A stretch of 51,947 nt of DNA from the NCBI GenBank assembly GCA_015069335.1, contig SVIU01000004.1, positions 1 to 51,947 on the forward strand. The letters are read 5' to 3'. The stretch is from Clostridiales bacterium (GTDB taxonomy: Bacteria; Bacillota; Clostridia; Christensenellales; UBA1242). Below the pieces are notes generated by a model that saw only the letters and a list, made by a program, of their open reading frames with translations, made no database searches and was not told the origin of the DNA. The stretch's first letter is position 1; each line of letters begins with the position of its first letter. Below are positions 33,791 through 43,450 of this stretch, piece by piece. Both the position numbers and the translations under genes were made by a program.

Positions 33791-35206
33791 CTAATTAAAA
33801 AGTTCTCTCTTTTTTTGAATCATTTCGTCTATTCTTTCTATATAGTCTTTAGCAAATTTGACATTTGCTTGTCGCTCTATGCGATTTTCATCAAAATATA
33901 CTCTTTTTGAAATGGCGTTTGCACCACAAGCAAAAATTGATGCAGTTTCCTCCATGCTGTCTATGTTAAATACACAAACTTGATCTCTATAAAAACCAAC
34001 ATTTTCTAATCCTGCATTTTGATTTTTAAGTTTATACATATAATATGGTTTATAATCATTCTCAAACATCATTTGTTGTGCATATGACACCATTTTTTCT
34101 GTTAGTTCATTTTCATTTTTATAATCTTTTGAAGCAAGTTCGCTACCCCTCTTTAGTGCCAGTGTGTGAATTGTAATATTATCCGGAAAAAGTTCTAAAA
34201 CGGTTTGTATAGACTTTTTAAAACCTTTTAAAGATTCGCCCGGCAAGCCCGCAATGAGGTCCATATTTACCGAAAACTCATAGGGCAAAGCCAATTTATA
34301 TGCTTCTATTACATCTTTTGATGTATGTTTACGATCTATGCGTTTTAAAGTTGCATCAACAAAAGTTTGTGGGTTAATTGAAATTCTGGTTACGCCATAT
34401 TTTTTTAAAACATCTAGTTTTTCCTTGGTTATTGTGTCTGGTCTGCCACATTCAACTGTGAATTCTTCTACGCCAAAAGTGAGTTCACTGATTACCTTTT
34501 CTAAATCATCAGCAGAAAGCACTGTTGGCGTACCACCGCCAACATATATTGATTTAACTATATAAAAATTGTCTTGAAGTAATTGCTTGGTTGCTCTAAT
34601 TTCTTTAACCAGAGCATTAATATAATCTGGAATAATTTTTTCCACCTTGCAATATTCAGAAGAAATAAATGAACAATATGAGCATTTGGTTGGGCAAAAA
34701 GGAATATTTACATAAAGATCAACAAGTTTTTCGTTTTTTATTATGCAAATTTGATTTTTAATTGTGCGGTCAACAAGTTTTGCCTTGTCTTCGCTTACAT
34801 AAAAATTTTTGATTAATTCTTCTTTTACAAAGTATTTATCTATACCATTTTCTATAAGTTCATAAGCAACTTTTGTTGGCCTTATGCCTGTTAAACAGCC
34901 CCATGGAAGCGATTTATTAAATTTTTTGCTAAGCATTTCGTAAAGGGCTTTTTTTACTTCACGCTTTGTATATCTTTTACGCTCGAGTTCATTTTTGTAT
35001 TTATCTAGGGTAGCAAATTTTTCAAACACTTGTTTATCGTTATAATCAAAAGATATATCAAAGCGAATAAACAATTGTTGACCGTTTTGTTGCATGTCAA
35101 AATTGACAAACGGCATTTGTTCGTCTAGTTTGCTATCTTGCATAAAAAGATGAATTAAGTCAAACACATCCTGTGCCAACCACTCATGGCTTGTTATAAT
35201 TTTCAT
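33791..35206 (-). CDS. hemZ: Radical-SAM coproporphyrinogen dehydrogenase-like HemZ
   Basis: This is the HemN/HemZ class of radical-SAM proteins, annotated as oxygen-independent coproporphyrinogen III dehydrogenase; some members have other substrates. The 471-residue protein has the cluster motif CPTKCSYC (C171, C175, C178) after VNIPF, then YVGGGTPTVLSADDLE and ISINPQTF. The N-terminal 160 residues are the HemZ-specific extension. It overlaps relA by ATGA. No other heme genes are visible, so the heme role is uncertain here. Confidence 0.88.
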   Translation of the reverse strand: MKIITSHEWLAQDVFDLIHLFMQDSKLDEQMPFVNFDMQQNGQQLFIRFDISFDYNDKQVFEKFATLDKYKNELERKRYTKREVKKALYEMLSKKFNKSLPWGCLTGIRPTKVAYELIENGIDKYFVKEELIKNFYVSEDKAKLVDRTIKNQICIIKNEKLVDLYVNIPFCPTKCSYCSFISSEYCKVEKIIPDYINALVKEIRATKQLLQDNFYIVKSIYVGGGTPTVLSADDLEKVISELTFGVEEFTVECGRPDTITKEKLDVLKKYGVTRISINPQTFVDATLKRIDRKHTSKDVIEAYKLALPYEFSVNMDLIAGLPGESLKGFKKSIQTVLELFPDNITIHTLALKRGSELASKDYKNENELTEKMVSYAQQMMFENDYKPYYMYKLKNQNAGLENVGFYRDQVCVFNIDSMEETASIFACGANAISKRVYFDENRIERQANVKFAKDYIERIDEMIQKKRELFN

Positions 35207-37272
35207 TTGCTCTCTACTTCCAATATATTATCTAATTTTTTAATTGCGCTAACAATTCTTTCGGTGTCGGCGTTGTCATTTACTTTGACTTTTGCCCTGC
35301 ACATCATTTTGTCGGCAAAAATTTTTGTTTCAAACTCTAACAAACTAAACTGCATATTTGCAATTAATAATGTTATTTTTGTAATAACACTATCTTCTAC
35401 TTTTGCAAAAATGTTTAAGTTTGCAATTTTATATTTGGCAGATTTATCTGCCCATTCGGCTTTGATTAACCTTTCTTGCTCTAAGTATTGCAAGTTTTGG
35501 CAATCGCATTTGTGAATTGTAACCCCACGACCACGAGAGATGTAACCAATGATATCTTCGCCCAAAATTGGGTTGCAACATCCAGCAAAGCGTACCATCA
35601 TTCCGCTATCGCCATCTACTAACACACCATCTTTGTTCTTTTTTACGGTGAGTGTGAGCATTGATTTTTCTGGTTTTTCTGGTTGGTTGTTTTTCTCGTA
35701 CTCTAAAAGAACTTTGTTTAGAATTTGATTGGTTGAAATACTACCGTAACCAACGGCCGCCAATACTTCGTCAATTGTGTTAAAGGCGTATTTTCTAAGC
35801 ACCCCATCAAAGTTTTTTGCTTCTAAAACTTTGGCTGGTTGAAGGCCTTTGTTTTTTATAGCAATTTCTAAAATTTGAGTACCGTTTTTTATGTTTTCTT
35901 CTTTTAATTCTTTTTTAAAGAAGGCATTAATTTTGTCTCTTGCCTCGGCAGTTTTTACAATTGATAGCCAATCTCTTGACGGGCCTTTTGAATTTGTTGA
36001 TGTCAAAATTTCAACAATGTCATTGTTGTTTAGCTTTGTGTTTATGGCAACCATTTTGTTGTTTATTTTGCCACCCACGCAGTAATTTCCAACATCTGAG
36101 TGAATTGCATAGGCAAAGTCAATTACGCATGCACCTTCTGGGAATTCTAGCACTTTGCCTTTTGGAGTTTGAACAAAAATTCTGCCCGAATATAAATTTG
36201 TTTTTAGCGTTTCAACAAACTCTTCCGAACTTAAACTTGCCGAGTTATCCATAATTTCTCTAAGCCATGCAAGCTTTTTGTCTAGTTCGGTGGTTTTTCT
36301 TTTTTCTTTATAAATCCAGTGAGCCACGTCCACACCAAACTCGGAGTTTTTGTGCATTTCGTGAGTTCTAATTTGAATTTCGAGTGGTCTTTGGTTTTCG
36401 GCAATTATGGTTGTGTGAATTGACTGATAGCCGTTTGGTTTTGGGCTTGCAACATAGTCTTTAAACCTGCCCTCCATTGGCTTATATATGCCGTGAATTT
36501 TGCCAAGCACAGCATAGCAATCTTCAATTGTATCAACAATTACACGCATTGCAATAAGGTCATAAATTTTTGCAAGCGGAACATTTTTTGACTGAATTTT
36601 TTTATAGATGCTACTAAAATGCTTTTGCCTTGCCATTATTATTGCATTGTCTAGTTTAAGTTCTTGCAAAATGTTTTCAAGTTTGCTTTTTGTAAGTTCG
36701 ATTTGTTTTTGATTTTCTTCTTGTTTTAATAGCACATTTTGCTTTAATTCGTTATAAATTTGAGTATCCAAAAACTTTAGGCACAAATCTTCTAGCTCAC
36801 TTTTCATTTTGTTTAAGCCAAGCCTTTCAGAAAGTGGTGCGTAGATGTTTCTAATTGTCAAAAGAAGTTCTCTGTTATTTTGTGATAATGGTAACTCGCA
36901 TAGATTTGCGCTATAAAGCACAAGACAAAGTTTGATTATAATAACCCGAATATCTTTGCACATTGCTATAAATTGTTTTCTTAAAATTTCAAGTTCTTCT
37001 TGGCGGTTTAAGTTTATTGCGTCTGAATTAATTTCTTGCAAATTTTTTGCTAAGATTAAAATTTCTTGATTTGTGATTTTGTCAAAAATATTATGCTCGC
37101 AAACAAGATATGCAAAAACTGAGTAAGCATCAAGTTTATATTTTATAAGGTCGGAAATAATGGTTACATCTTTTTGAGTAACCTGTATATTTTGTTCAAT
37201 TTGCTCTAAAACTTCTAAATGACTGCCTGTTAAGGCAAAGTTTTTTTCAAGTTCTAATTTAATATTATACAT
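35203..37272 (-). CDS. relA: RelA/SpoT-family (p)ppGpp synthetase with degenerate hydrolase domain
   Basis: The 689-residue protein has the full-length Rel layout. The synthetase domain (about 195-335) is intact, with KIYDLIAMRVIVDT, GRFKDYVASPKPNGYQSIHT and EIQIRTHEMH. TGS follows (EFPEGACVIDFAYAIHSDVG), then the zinc-finger/conserved-cysteine region (VRFAGCCNPILGED, HKCDCQNL) and a C-terminal ACT domain. The N-terminal 180 residues lack the HD site: no HDxxED is present, and the K-ADRLHN motif has become IIKLCLVLYSANLCEL. It should make but not degrade (p)ppGpp. It lies 1 base after recJ and overlaps hemZ. Its partner hydrolase is probably the gene at 2171-3604. Confidence 0.93.
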   Translation of the reverse strand: MYNIKLELEKNFALTGSHLEVLEQIEQNIQVTQKDVTIISDLIKYKLDAYSVFAYLVCEHNIFDKITNQEILILAKNLQEINSDAINLNRQEELEILRKQFIAMCKDIRVIIIKLCLVLYSANLCELPLSQNNRELLLTIRNIYAPLSERLGLNKMKSELEDLCLKFLDTQIYNELKQNVLLKQEENQKQIELTKSKLENILQELKLDNAIIMARQKHFSSIYKKIQSKNVPLAKIYDLIAMRVIVDTIEDCYAVLGKIHGIYKPMEGRFKDYVASPKPNGYQSIHTTIIAENQRPLEIQIRTHEMHKNSEFGVDVAHWIYKEKRKTTELDKKLAWLREIMDNSASLSSEEFVETLKTNLYSGRIFVQTPKGKVLEFPEGACVIDFAYAIHSDVGNYCVGGKINNKMVAINTKLNNNDIVEILTSTNSKGPSRDWLSIVKTAEARDKINAFFKKELKEENIKNGTQILEIAIKNKGLQPAKVLEAKNFDGVLRKYAFNTIDEVLAAVGYGSISTNQILNKVLLEYEKNNQPEKPEKSMLTLTVKKNKDGVLVDGDSGMMVRFAGCCNPILGEDIIGYISRGRGVTIHKCDCQNLQYLEQERLIKAEWADKSAKYKIANLNIFAKVEDSVITKITLLIANMQFSLLEFETKIFADKMMCRAKVKVNDNADTERIVSAIKKLDNILEVESK

Positions 37273-37273
37273 A

Positions 37274-39661
37274 TTAATTTTCCACCGTTTTTTTAATTAA
37301 ATTTAATGTATTATAAATTGATGATTTATTTAATTCTGATTTAATATTTTTATTAATTTTATAAATAAATGCCGCAGTTTTGTCATTTTCTTCAATAATT
37401 CCTAATTGTTTAAAAACATAAAAAGGAATAATAAAATTATTAAAATTAATTTTTAATTTTTTTGATTTAATAATATTTGAATAAACGCTTAAAACGCTTA
37501 CAAATTCTTGGTTTTCGTAATTTAATAAATTTTGATAAACCAAGCCAAAATGCTTTCTATTTAAATATAAATTATCTAATAATATTTTTGAATATTTACC
37601 ATTTTTTGGCAAATAAATTTTTGCATTTGTTAATTTATTTATTGCATAAATATATGCCTCATCCAGCACATTATCTAAAAATATTATTTGATTATATTTT
37701 TTTGCAAAACTTAGGTCTTTTGGTGCAAGCAAAACACTATTGTAACCTGCCGAACAACACTCGGAAATTTTTATTGAAAAAATATTGCCAAGATCATATG
37801 TGTTTATAAAATTTTTATAACATTCAACAGTGTTGGCAACAAACAATGTACCAAAACATGTTTTGGAGCAATCTAGCACAAAGCCAAGCATATCTTTTGG
37901 CTCATAAGTTTCAAATTTTGCTTTTCCGCTATAATCAGCAAAACCCAATTGTTTTACTGCAAAACATTCTAAATATTTGCTGGCAGTTGATTTGACATTG
38001 TAGTTAAAATCAAAGTCTTTTACAATGCCTTTGACATATTTGCCTCTTGCCTCTTGAAATTCAAAAATAAATTTAAATTTTTCACCGAAGTTGAGTTTGC
38101 TTGCCTCTTGCACATAGTTAAAGAAAATCAAACTTAAATTTTTGCCTATAATTATGTTTGCGTGACCGCTTGCTTTTGAAAGTGGTTGTATGTTGATGCT
38201 GTCGGTTTCAATCAAAAATTTTGGTTTTGCATTATCACATCCGCAAGGCTCTAAAAGTTTAAGGTCTTCAATAAATTTTGGGTTGATATCACCAAGTTTG
38301 ATTGGCATATCATAATATTTTATTGGTTCAAAAACTTTAAAGTTGATTTTTTCAAAAATATAGGCGTTGACTCTATTTACAAACTCGTCAAAGTTTTCTA
38401 GTTTTAAAGTTAGACCTGCCGCCATTGTATGTCCGCCAAATACTTCTAACAAATCGGAAACACTGGTTAAAATATTGTGAATGTTTACATCATTAATGCT
38501 TCTGCCCGAGCCTTTTAAAACATCACCCTCTTTGGTAAACAAAAACACTGGTCTGTTGTATTCTTCTAAAATTTTTGAACATTCAATGCCTAAAATGCCG
38601 TGATCCCAATCTTCTTTCCATAAAATTATGGCTGGCATATTGGTTATGTCTTTGTCTGCTAGCATATTTTTGCAATCTTCATAAACTATGCTGCCTAATT
38701 TTTGGCGCTTGGTGTTGTGCTCAAAAATTTTGTTTATTAATGCTTTAATTTTTGGTGGCTCTGTTTCAAAATAGAGTTTGAGTGAATCAACTGCGTCGCC
38801 CATTCTACCACTGGCGTTAAGTTTTGGTGCAATTTTGAAGGCAATGTCAGTTGCGTCTGGTTTTGTTAGTGAAACTTTATTTTCTGCAAACATTTGCTTA
38901 ACACCTTGTGGGAGTGCCTGCATATTTGCCATACCAAGCCTTACAAGCGTGCGATTTTCGCTTGTTAGTGGAACAATATCTGCTATGGTTGCAATTGCAA
39001 CAATTGGCAAAAACTCTGTGCAGTTTTCTGAGCCAAGTAATGCCTCTGCCAACTTATATGCAACACCAGTGCCACATAGTCCGTTAAATTTGTATTCTTG
39101 ATCTGTAAATTTTGTATTTACAACCACGCAGTTTGGCAAAGTTTCGCCAATTTCGTGATGGTCGGTTACGACAACTTCTATGCCGAGCTTTTTGGCATAC
39201 TCCACCTCTTCTATGGCCGTAATGCCACAATCGACAGTTACTATAAGGTCTGGATGATACAAGGTGTTAATCTTGTCCAATACCTTGCAAGAAAGGCCGT
39301 AGCCGTCCACATATCTGTTTGGCAAAAAATAATTTGCATTGACACCAAGTTTTTTAAAAGCTTTTACCAAAATTGCTGTTGCACTTATGCCGTCGACATC
39401 ATAATCGCCAAACACCAAAATGTTTTTATGCTGGCTTATATTTCGAGTGATAATTTCAACCGCTTGACTCATACCTTTTAGTGTAAAAGGAGATTGAAGT
39501 TCTACCTTTTCTGGCCACAAAAAATTGGATATTGCACTTTCTGTGTTATATCCTCTGCTCATAATAATTTTTATAACCTTTTCTGAAACTCCAAATTTTT
39601 CAGAAAATGCAAGGACATCATCTTGCGACACCCCTGAATCATAATACTCTATAAATTTCAT
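37274..39661 (-). CDS. recJ: Single-strand-specific 5'-3' exonuclease RecJ
   Basis: RecJ acts in recombination and mismatch and base-excision repair. The 795-residue protein has the DHH-family motifs ILVFGDYDVDGISATAI, VTVDCGI and VVVTDHHEIG, then the DHHA1 region with GSGRSIND and GGHTMAAGLTL, an OB domain and the long Firmicutes C-terminal part. It begins recJ-relA-hemZ; apt, usual between recJ and relA, is missing. The ATG has no near ribosome site: AAGGAT lies 31 bases away across an 18-bp palindrome. Confidence 0.95.
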   Translation of the reverse strand: MKFIEYYDSGVSQDDVLAFSEKFGVSEKVIKIIMSRGYNTESAISNFLWPEKVELQSPFTLKGMSQAVEIITRNISQHKNILVFGDYDVDGISATAILVKAFKKLGVNANYFLPNRYVDGYGLSCKVLDKINTLYHPDLIVTVDCGITAIEEVEYAKKLGIEVVVTDHHEIGETLPNCVVVNTKFTDQEYKFNGLCGTGVAYKLAEALLGSENCTEFLPIVAIATIADIVPLTSENRTLVRLGMANMQALPQGVKQMFAENKVSLTKPDATDIAFKIAPKLNASGRMGDAVDSLKLYFETEPPKIKALINKIFEHNTKRQKLGSIVYEDCKNMLADKDITNMPAIILWKEDWDHGILGIECSKILEEYNRPVFLFTKEGDVLKGSGRSINDVNIHNILTSVSDLLEVFGGHTMAAGLTLKLENFDEFVNRVNAYIFEKINFKVFEPIKYYDMPIKLGDINPKFIEDLKLLEPCGCDNAKPKFLIETDSINIQPLSKASGHANIIIGKNLSLIFFNYVQEASKLNFGEKFKFIFEFQEARGKYVKGIVKDFDFNYNVKSTASKYLECFAVKQLGFADYSGKAKFETYEPKDMLGFVLDCSKTCFGTLFVANTVECYKNFINTYDLGNIFSIKISECCSAGYNSVLLAPKDLSFAKKYNQIIFLDNVLDEAYIYAINKLTNAKIYLPKNGKYSKILLDNLYLNRKHFGLVYQNLLNYENQEFVSVLSVYSNIIKSKKLKINFNNFIIPFYVFKQLGIIEENDKTAAFIYKINKNIKSELNKSSIYNTLNLIKKTVEN

Positions 39662-39674
39662 ATCAACACGTATT

Positions 39675-39692
39675 TAGTTGCAATTGCAACTA
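39675..39692. promoter_or_regulatory. 18-bp perfect palindrome in the recJ leader
   Basis: TAGTTGCAATTGCAACTA is fully self-complementary and lies between AAGGAT and the recJ ATG, about 15 bases before the start codon. It may be an operator or a hairpin affecting translation. Confidence 0.5.
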
Positions 39693-39710
39693 TCCTTATG
39701 ACTAAATTAT

Positions 39711-39739
39711 ATTATATCTTGCCAACTAATTGCAAACAA
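39711..39739 (-). promoter_or_regulatory. Probable promoter of recJ-relA-hemZ
   Basis: TTGTTT (39734-39739), a 17-base spacer and TATAAT (39711-39716) on the minus strand; a second TATAAT overlaps it by one base. Confidence 0.5.
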
Positions 39740-39764
39740 ATTTTGCCATTTTTTAAAAGCCACA

Positions 39765-39793
39765 AAAAAACCCTTCAAAGTGAAAGGTTTTTT
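39765..39793 (-). terminator. Terminator of secD-secF
   Basis: AAAAAACCTTTC pairs with GAAGGGTTTTTT (one G-U pair) around a 5-base loop, with an extra T on the minus strand, 10 bases after the secF stop. Confidence 0.9.
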
Positions 39794-39802
39794 ATATATA
39801 TT

Positions 39803-40852
39803 TTAGTTTGAAACCAAGTTGTCAAGATCTGTCTCTTGCATAACTTCTGCTTCTGTATATTTTTTTTCTTGTTTCTTTTCTTGCTTTTTTGCTTTTTTAA
39901 CTCTACGAACATATGTTTTTGCAAACATAAATGGAAGCAAGCAAATGTTTGTGTACAATACTGCAACCAAGCCCAATAAGAATGCCAAAGAGGTAAACAA
40001 CACCGAGTTGCAAACATTAAACAAGCCAATTAAAACAAGTGCTCCACCCAAAACTGCAAATAATAATTTTTGACCTTTTAGGGTTTGAGTTGTAACTTGA
40101 TTTGCAATTTTTGCGTTTGTTGAAGCTTTGTACTCTTCGGTTTTGTTGATTAATTCTTTTGCTTTTTTGCTAAAGAACATTGTTGCAAAAACTGATGCGA
40201 TTGCAACAAAAGGAATAACTGCCAATGTTGCATATGTGAATGGAACTCTTAAAACAAGCATTAATGCAAAGGTAAACAAGTTGTTAAACACTGATGCCAC
40301 AAGGCCCAAAACTGCAGAGTTTAATCCCATTCTTATTGCTACATATACACACATTACAATTACTGCAACCAAGGTTGCTAGCCCAACTGTTGTAAGCAAG
40401 CTGCTGTCAAAACTGCTGCCAAATTCTGCTACTATAACATAGTTGTTGTTTGCCAATTCGTTATCGTTTGCACCAGAGTGAAATCTTGTTGTTAAATTTT
40501 GTTTTAAATCTTCAAGACGAGCTTGTTTTTCTTCTGCTTTGCCAGAGTAGGCAAATTTTATAACCATAATATTTTCGTTAAATTCGTTTACTTCAACAGT
40601 ATATAAATCGCCCGAAAAGTTGTTGATTGTTAAAACTTCGTCTATGTCATTTTTAAAAGCATCATATGTTTGTTGATCAGAAAGGTCATTCATTCCAACG
40701 TTAACAGAAACAACAATTCCGCCTTTTGTGTCAAGGTCTTTATTAAAACCAAAGCACAAACCAAACACAAGTGCCATTACAAGCGCAACAGCTGGAACAA
40801 TTAAAAATTTAAAAAAGTTGCCGGTAAAGTTTTTTGATGTTCTAGTTTTCAT
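39803..40852 (-). CDS. secF: Protein translocase subunit SecF
   Basis: SecF works with SecD, pulling exported proteins across the membrane using the proton gradient. The 349-residue protein has a first membrane helix (PAVALVMALVFGLCFGF), the GGIVVSV motif, a periplasmic-type domain, and five more helices with the VGLATLVAVIVMCVYVAIRM segment. A Lys/Glu-rich tail follows the last helix. It overlaps secD by 11 bases. The pair are separate genes, unlike the fused SecDF of Bacillus. Confidence 0.92.
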   Translation of the reverse strand: MKTRTSKNFTGNFFKFLIVPAVALVMALVFGLCFGFNKDLDTKGGIVVSVNVGMNDLSDQQTYDAFKNDIDEVLTINNFSGDLYTVEVNEFNENIMVIKFAYSGKAEEKQARLEDLKQNLTTRFHSGANDNELANNNYVIVAEFGSSFDSSLLTTVGLATLVAVIVMCVYVAIRMGLNSAVLGLVASVFNNLFTFALMLVLRVPFTYATLAVIPFVAIASVFATMFFSKKAKELINKTEEYKASTNAKIANQVTTQTLKGQKLLFAVLGGALVLIGLFNVCNSVLFTSLAFLLGLVAVLYTNICLLPFMFAKTYVRRVKKAKKQEKKQEKKYTEAEVMQETDLDNLVSN

Positions 40853-42152
40853 TGTTTTCTCCTTTTACAAATTTTAATTTTCTGTAGTCAGCTGTATTTA
40901 TAAAGAAATACCACTTTGTGTAGGCTTTTAAAAGGACAATTGAATTGAACATCGCAATAAACGAGCCTATTGCCAAGCCTATTGCAAAAGTAGAAATGTA
41001 TGGAATGTTCCAGAATGCAAATGCTAACGCACCAAAGAATGCCACAGCGCAAATATCTAAAATTGCAAGCCAAGATTTTTTGAATGCTGTTTTTGCAGAA
41101 AGTTGCAAGCGATGTAAATATTTAAATTCTGACTTAACTTTGTTTAGGTAAATAAAGTGACAAACAGCCATAATGCCTATGCCAAGCAAACTACCAAACA
41201 CTGTAGCGATTGAGCCTGTTGTAAATGGAAGTGCTTGCAAGAAGAATATGTTTGCAACTACACCAACCAAAATTGACAAATCTGCCGCTAGGCCCAAAGG
41301 ACCATACATAACTGGGAAAATAACCAACAATGCTGCCAATACAATTGCAAGTGCAATTAAGGCATATAACAACACGTTGCTTCCAAGAGTTGCTGTTGAA
41401 GTGCCGTTTGATACAACTTTTAGGTTTACACCAGTTGATGCCATTAAAACTTGGAATGCATAGTTTTGTGCTGCTGCTTGAGCATTTTGGTTTGATCCTG
41501 CTGTGATTTCAAAGCCTATTGAAGAAAAATCTTGAATGTCTGCAATGTTTAAAGATGATCTTTGTGCGCCATTTGCATATAAATAGATTGTTGTTTTTTC
41601 TAGCTCGTGCATTTTTTCTAAATTTTTTGCGCCCTCTTCATTAAACAAAATAACAACAACATGTTTTTCTTCGTTAAGTTGAACATATTTTGTTGAATAT
41701 GCGTCTTTGATTTGATCTTCTGTAATTAAATATTCACCCAAATCTTCAGCAGTTGCATTGCCATCAGTTTTGCTCTCACTTGAAATATAGAAAGTTTCCG
41801 AGTTGCCCAAAATATCTAACAGTTCAGTTGCATTTGTTGTGCTTTGAGTTTCAACCTTTATATATTCGCCTTGAGAATAAACTTTTGATCCAACAAAACC
41901 TTGTTTATTTAAAATTGAACGGATTTGCCCAACTGTTTTTTCTACTTTTTCGCTTGTAACATTATCATCAGTGATTTCATAAACAGCACAATTGCCATCC
42001 ACCACCTCACCTGTTGCACTTATCGCACCAAAAAGACCAGTGTAATTGTTGTTTGAACCTGGCATTTTGAATTGAACAAAGCACAAAACAAGTGCTAGCG
42101 TCAAAAGAATTGCTGATAAAATAAAATTGCCTTTTGCTCTCTTTTTAACCAT
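40842..42152 (-). CDS. secD: Protein translocase subunit SecD
   Basis: The 436-residue protein has an N-terminal helix, the P1 head region with VGQIRSILNKQGFVGSKVYS and YIKVETQS, and a C-terminal block of five helices (VLLYALIALAIVLAALLVIF, then VATIFGSLLGIGIMAVCHF-like). It is the exterior chaperone-like partner of SecF. AAGGAG precedes the ATG, and a very good promoter (TTGACT-17-TATAAT) lies upstream. No yajC is adjacent. Confidence 0.92.
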   Translation of the reverse strand: MVKKRAKGNFILSAILLTLALVLCFVQFKMPGSNNNYTGLFGAISATGEVVDGNCAVYEITDDNVTSEKVEKTVGQIRSILNKQGFVGSKVYSQGEYIKVETQSTTNATELLDILGNSETFYISSESKTDGNATAEDLGEYLITEDQIKDAYSTKYVQLNEEKHVVVILFNEEGAKNLEKMHELEKTTIYLYANGAQRSSLNIADIQDFSSIGFEITAGSNQNAQAAAQNYAFQVLMASTGVNLKVVSNGTSTATLGSNVLLYALIALAIVLAALLVIFPVMYGPLGLAADLSILVGVVANIFFLQALPFTTGSIATVFGSLLGIGIMAVCHFIYLNKVKSEFKYLHRLQLSAKTAFKKSWLAILDICAVAFFGALAFAFWNIPYISTFAIGLAIGSFIAMFNSIVLLKAYTKWYFFINTADYRKLKFVKGENNEN

Positions 42153-42205
42153 TTGAACTCCTTAATTTTTATATTTGGCGATTTTTACCAAATTAATACC
42201 TAACC

Positions 42206-42234
42206 ATTATAATCAAGATGCCAACTTTAGTCAA
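42206..42234 (-). promoter_or_regulatory. Sigma-A promoter of secD-secF
   Basis: TTGACT (42229-42234), a 17-base spacer and TATAAT (42206-42211) on the minus strand. Confidence 0.8.
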
Positions 42235-42245
42235 TTGATTTTTTA

Positions 42246-42281
42246 AAATAAAAGCGATAAAGTTTAAAACTCTACCGCTTT
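42246..42281 (-). terminator. Terminator of the beta-lactamase-fold gene
   Basis: AAAGCGGTAGAGTTT pairs with AACTTTATCGCTTT on the minus strand (some G-U pairs), followed by a T-rich run, 34 bases after the stop codon. Confidence 0.75.
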
Positions 42282-42314
42282 TTGTGTTAAACATTGATTT
42301 ATAGAAAGGTTTTG

Positions 42315-43448
42315 CTATTTCCACTCGTCTGGACATACCCTTTTTTGTTTAAACCACTCTGTATCTTTTAAAATTGTATTATTGTTAGAACAGTTGACTG
42401 TAATTTTGTTATTGACAGCCGTTACAATAATGTTTCCGTTCATTGATGTGTGTCCAACCAAATCATATTTGTTTGTGCTTGAGTTATATTCCAACTCGGC
42501 AAGAGTTGTAACAAACACTTGGTCAGTAAACAAACTTATTCTATCAACAAATTCTTGTGTTGGAAATGTGTTTGCATTTACATTAGTATATTGAGTGCTA
42601 CCAGCACAACAACATACGGTACAAATTTTTGGTTGAATTTCTTCTAAAAGACAAAAGTTTGAACTAGTTTTTGAGCCATGGTGACCAGCCTTATATAGTG
42701 CACATTGAGGCAAATCATTCATTGCAGCCAAACTTTCCTCACCTTCTATCTCTAAATCGCCAGTTAATAGAAAATTATTTAACCCGTCTGAAAACAAAGT
42801 GCAAACAGAATGGTTGTTTTCATTGTCTTTGTCTTGTTCTCTATAAAATTTATGTTCTAGTATTGTCATTGTTATTGAGTCGGTAATATTATAAATTTTT
42901 TTAGCACCATTTACTTCATCAACGCAATCTAAGGCCGTATAATGCAATGCGCCTCTTTGAATGGCCTCCGACAATTCTCTTTGATAGTTGCCAAATTGTG
43001 TCTTTTCTGCCTTACCTTCTTCCACTTGGGCAAAGTCAATGATTGTGCCAATTTGATACAAATCGAAAATGCTGTTTGTATTTGCATTTGTTGCAAAGCC
43101 GGCATAATGATCTTCATGTGCGTGTGTTACTATTACATATTCAAGTTTATTATCTTTAACATATTGATTTATGTATGCTCTGATTGTTGGAATTGAACTT
43201 GTTTTAGAGCCCGCATCCACCAAAATGTCAACATCTCCAGCTTTAATATATGTGCAATCACCAGTGTATTGGTTTCCTAGTTCTAAAAAGTGAAAATTTA
43301 TCTCACCGCTTGTATAAACTGGAATGTTTGGAATTTCTACATGGGCCTTGTATTTTATGAAGCCATAACCACCACCAACAAAACCAACTGCAAGCAAAAT
43401 TATGCAAAGCAAAAGCGTTCCAAATGAATTATTTTTGTTTTTTGCCAT
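42315..43448 (-). CDS. Membrane-anchored metallo-beta-lactamase-fold protein (ComEC C-domain-like)
   Basis: The 377-residue protein has one N-terminal membrane helix (about 10-31, LLLCIILLAVGFVGGGYGFI), so the enzyme domain is probably outside the cell. The hydrolase signature is THAHEDH (H109, H111, D113, H114), followed by TGDLEIEGE and KAGHHGSKTSS. This set is typical of the ComEC/Rec2 C-terminal nuclease domain and its stand-alone relatives, which act on DNA or phosphodiesters. No competence genes are visible. It starts 2 bases after the Ig-like membrane protein gene, so the two are cotranscribed and may work together. Confidence 0.87.
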   Translation of the reverse strand: MAKNKNNSFGTLLLCIILLAVGFVGGGYGFIKYKAHVEIPNIPVYTSGEINFHFLELGNQYTGDCTYIKAGDVDILVDAGSKTSSIPTIRAYINQYVKDNKLEYVIVTHAHEDHYAGFATNANTNSIFDLYQIGTIIDFAQVEEGKAEKTQFGNYQRELSEAIQRGALHYTALDCVDEVNGAKKIYNITDSITMTILEHKFYREQDKDNENNHSVCTLFSDGLNNFLLTGDLEIEGEESLAAMNDLPQCALYKAGHHGSKTSSNFCLLEEIQPKICTVCCCAGSTQYTNVNANTFPTQEFVDRISLFTDQVFVTTLAELEYNSSTNKYDLVGHTSMNGNIIVTAVNNKITVNCSNNNTILKDTEWFKQKRVCPDEWK

Positions 43449-43450
43449 AA

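Noticed and set aside
39775..40029. 84-codon frame overlapping the secF end
   Set aside because: Out-of-frame shadow of secF that runs into its terminator.
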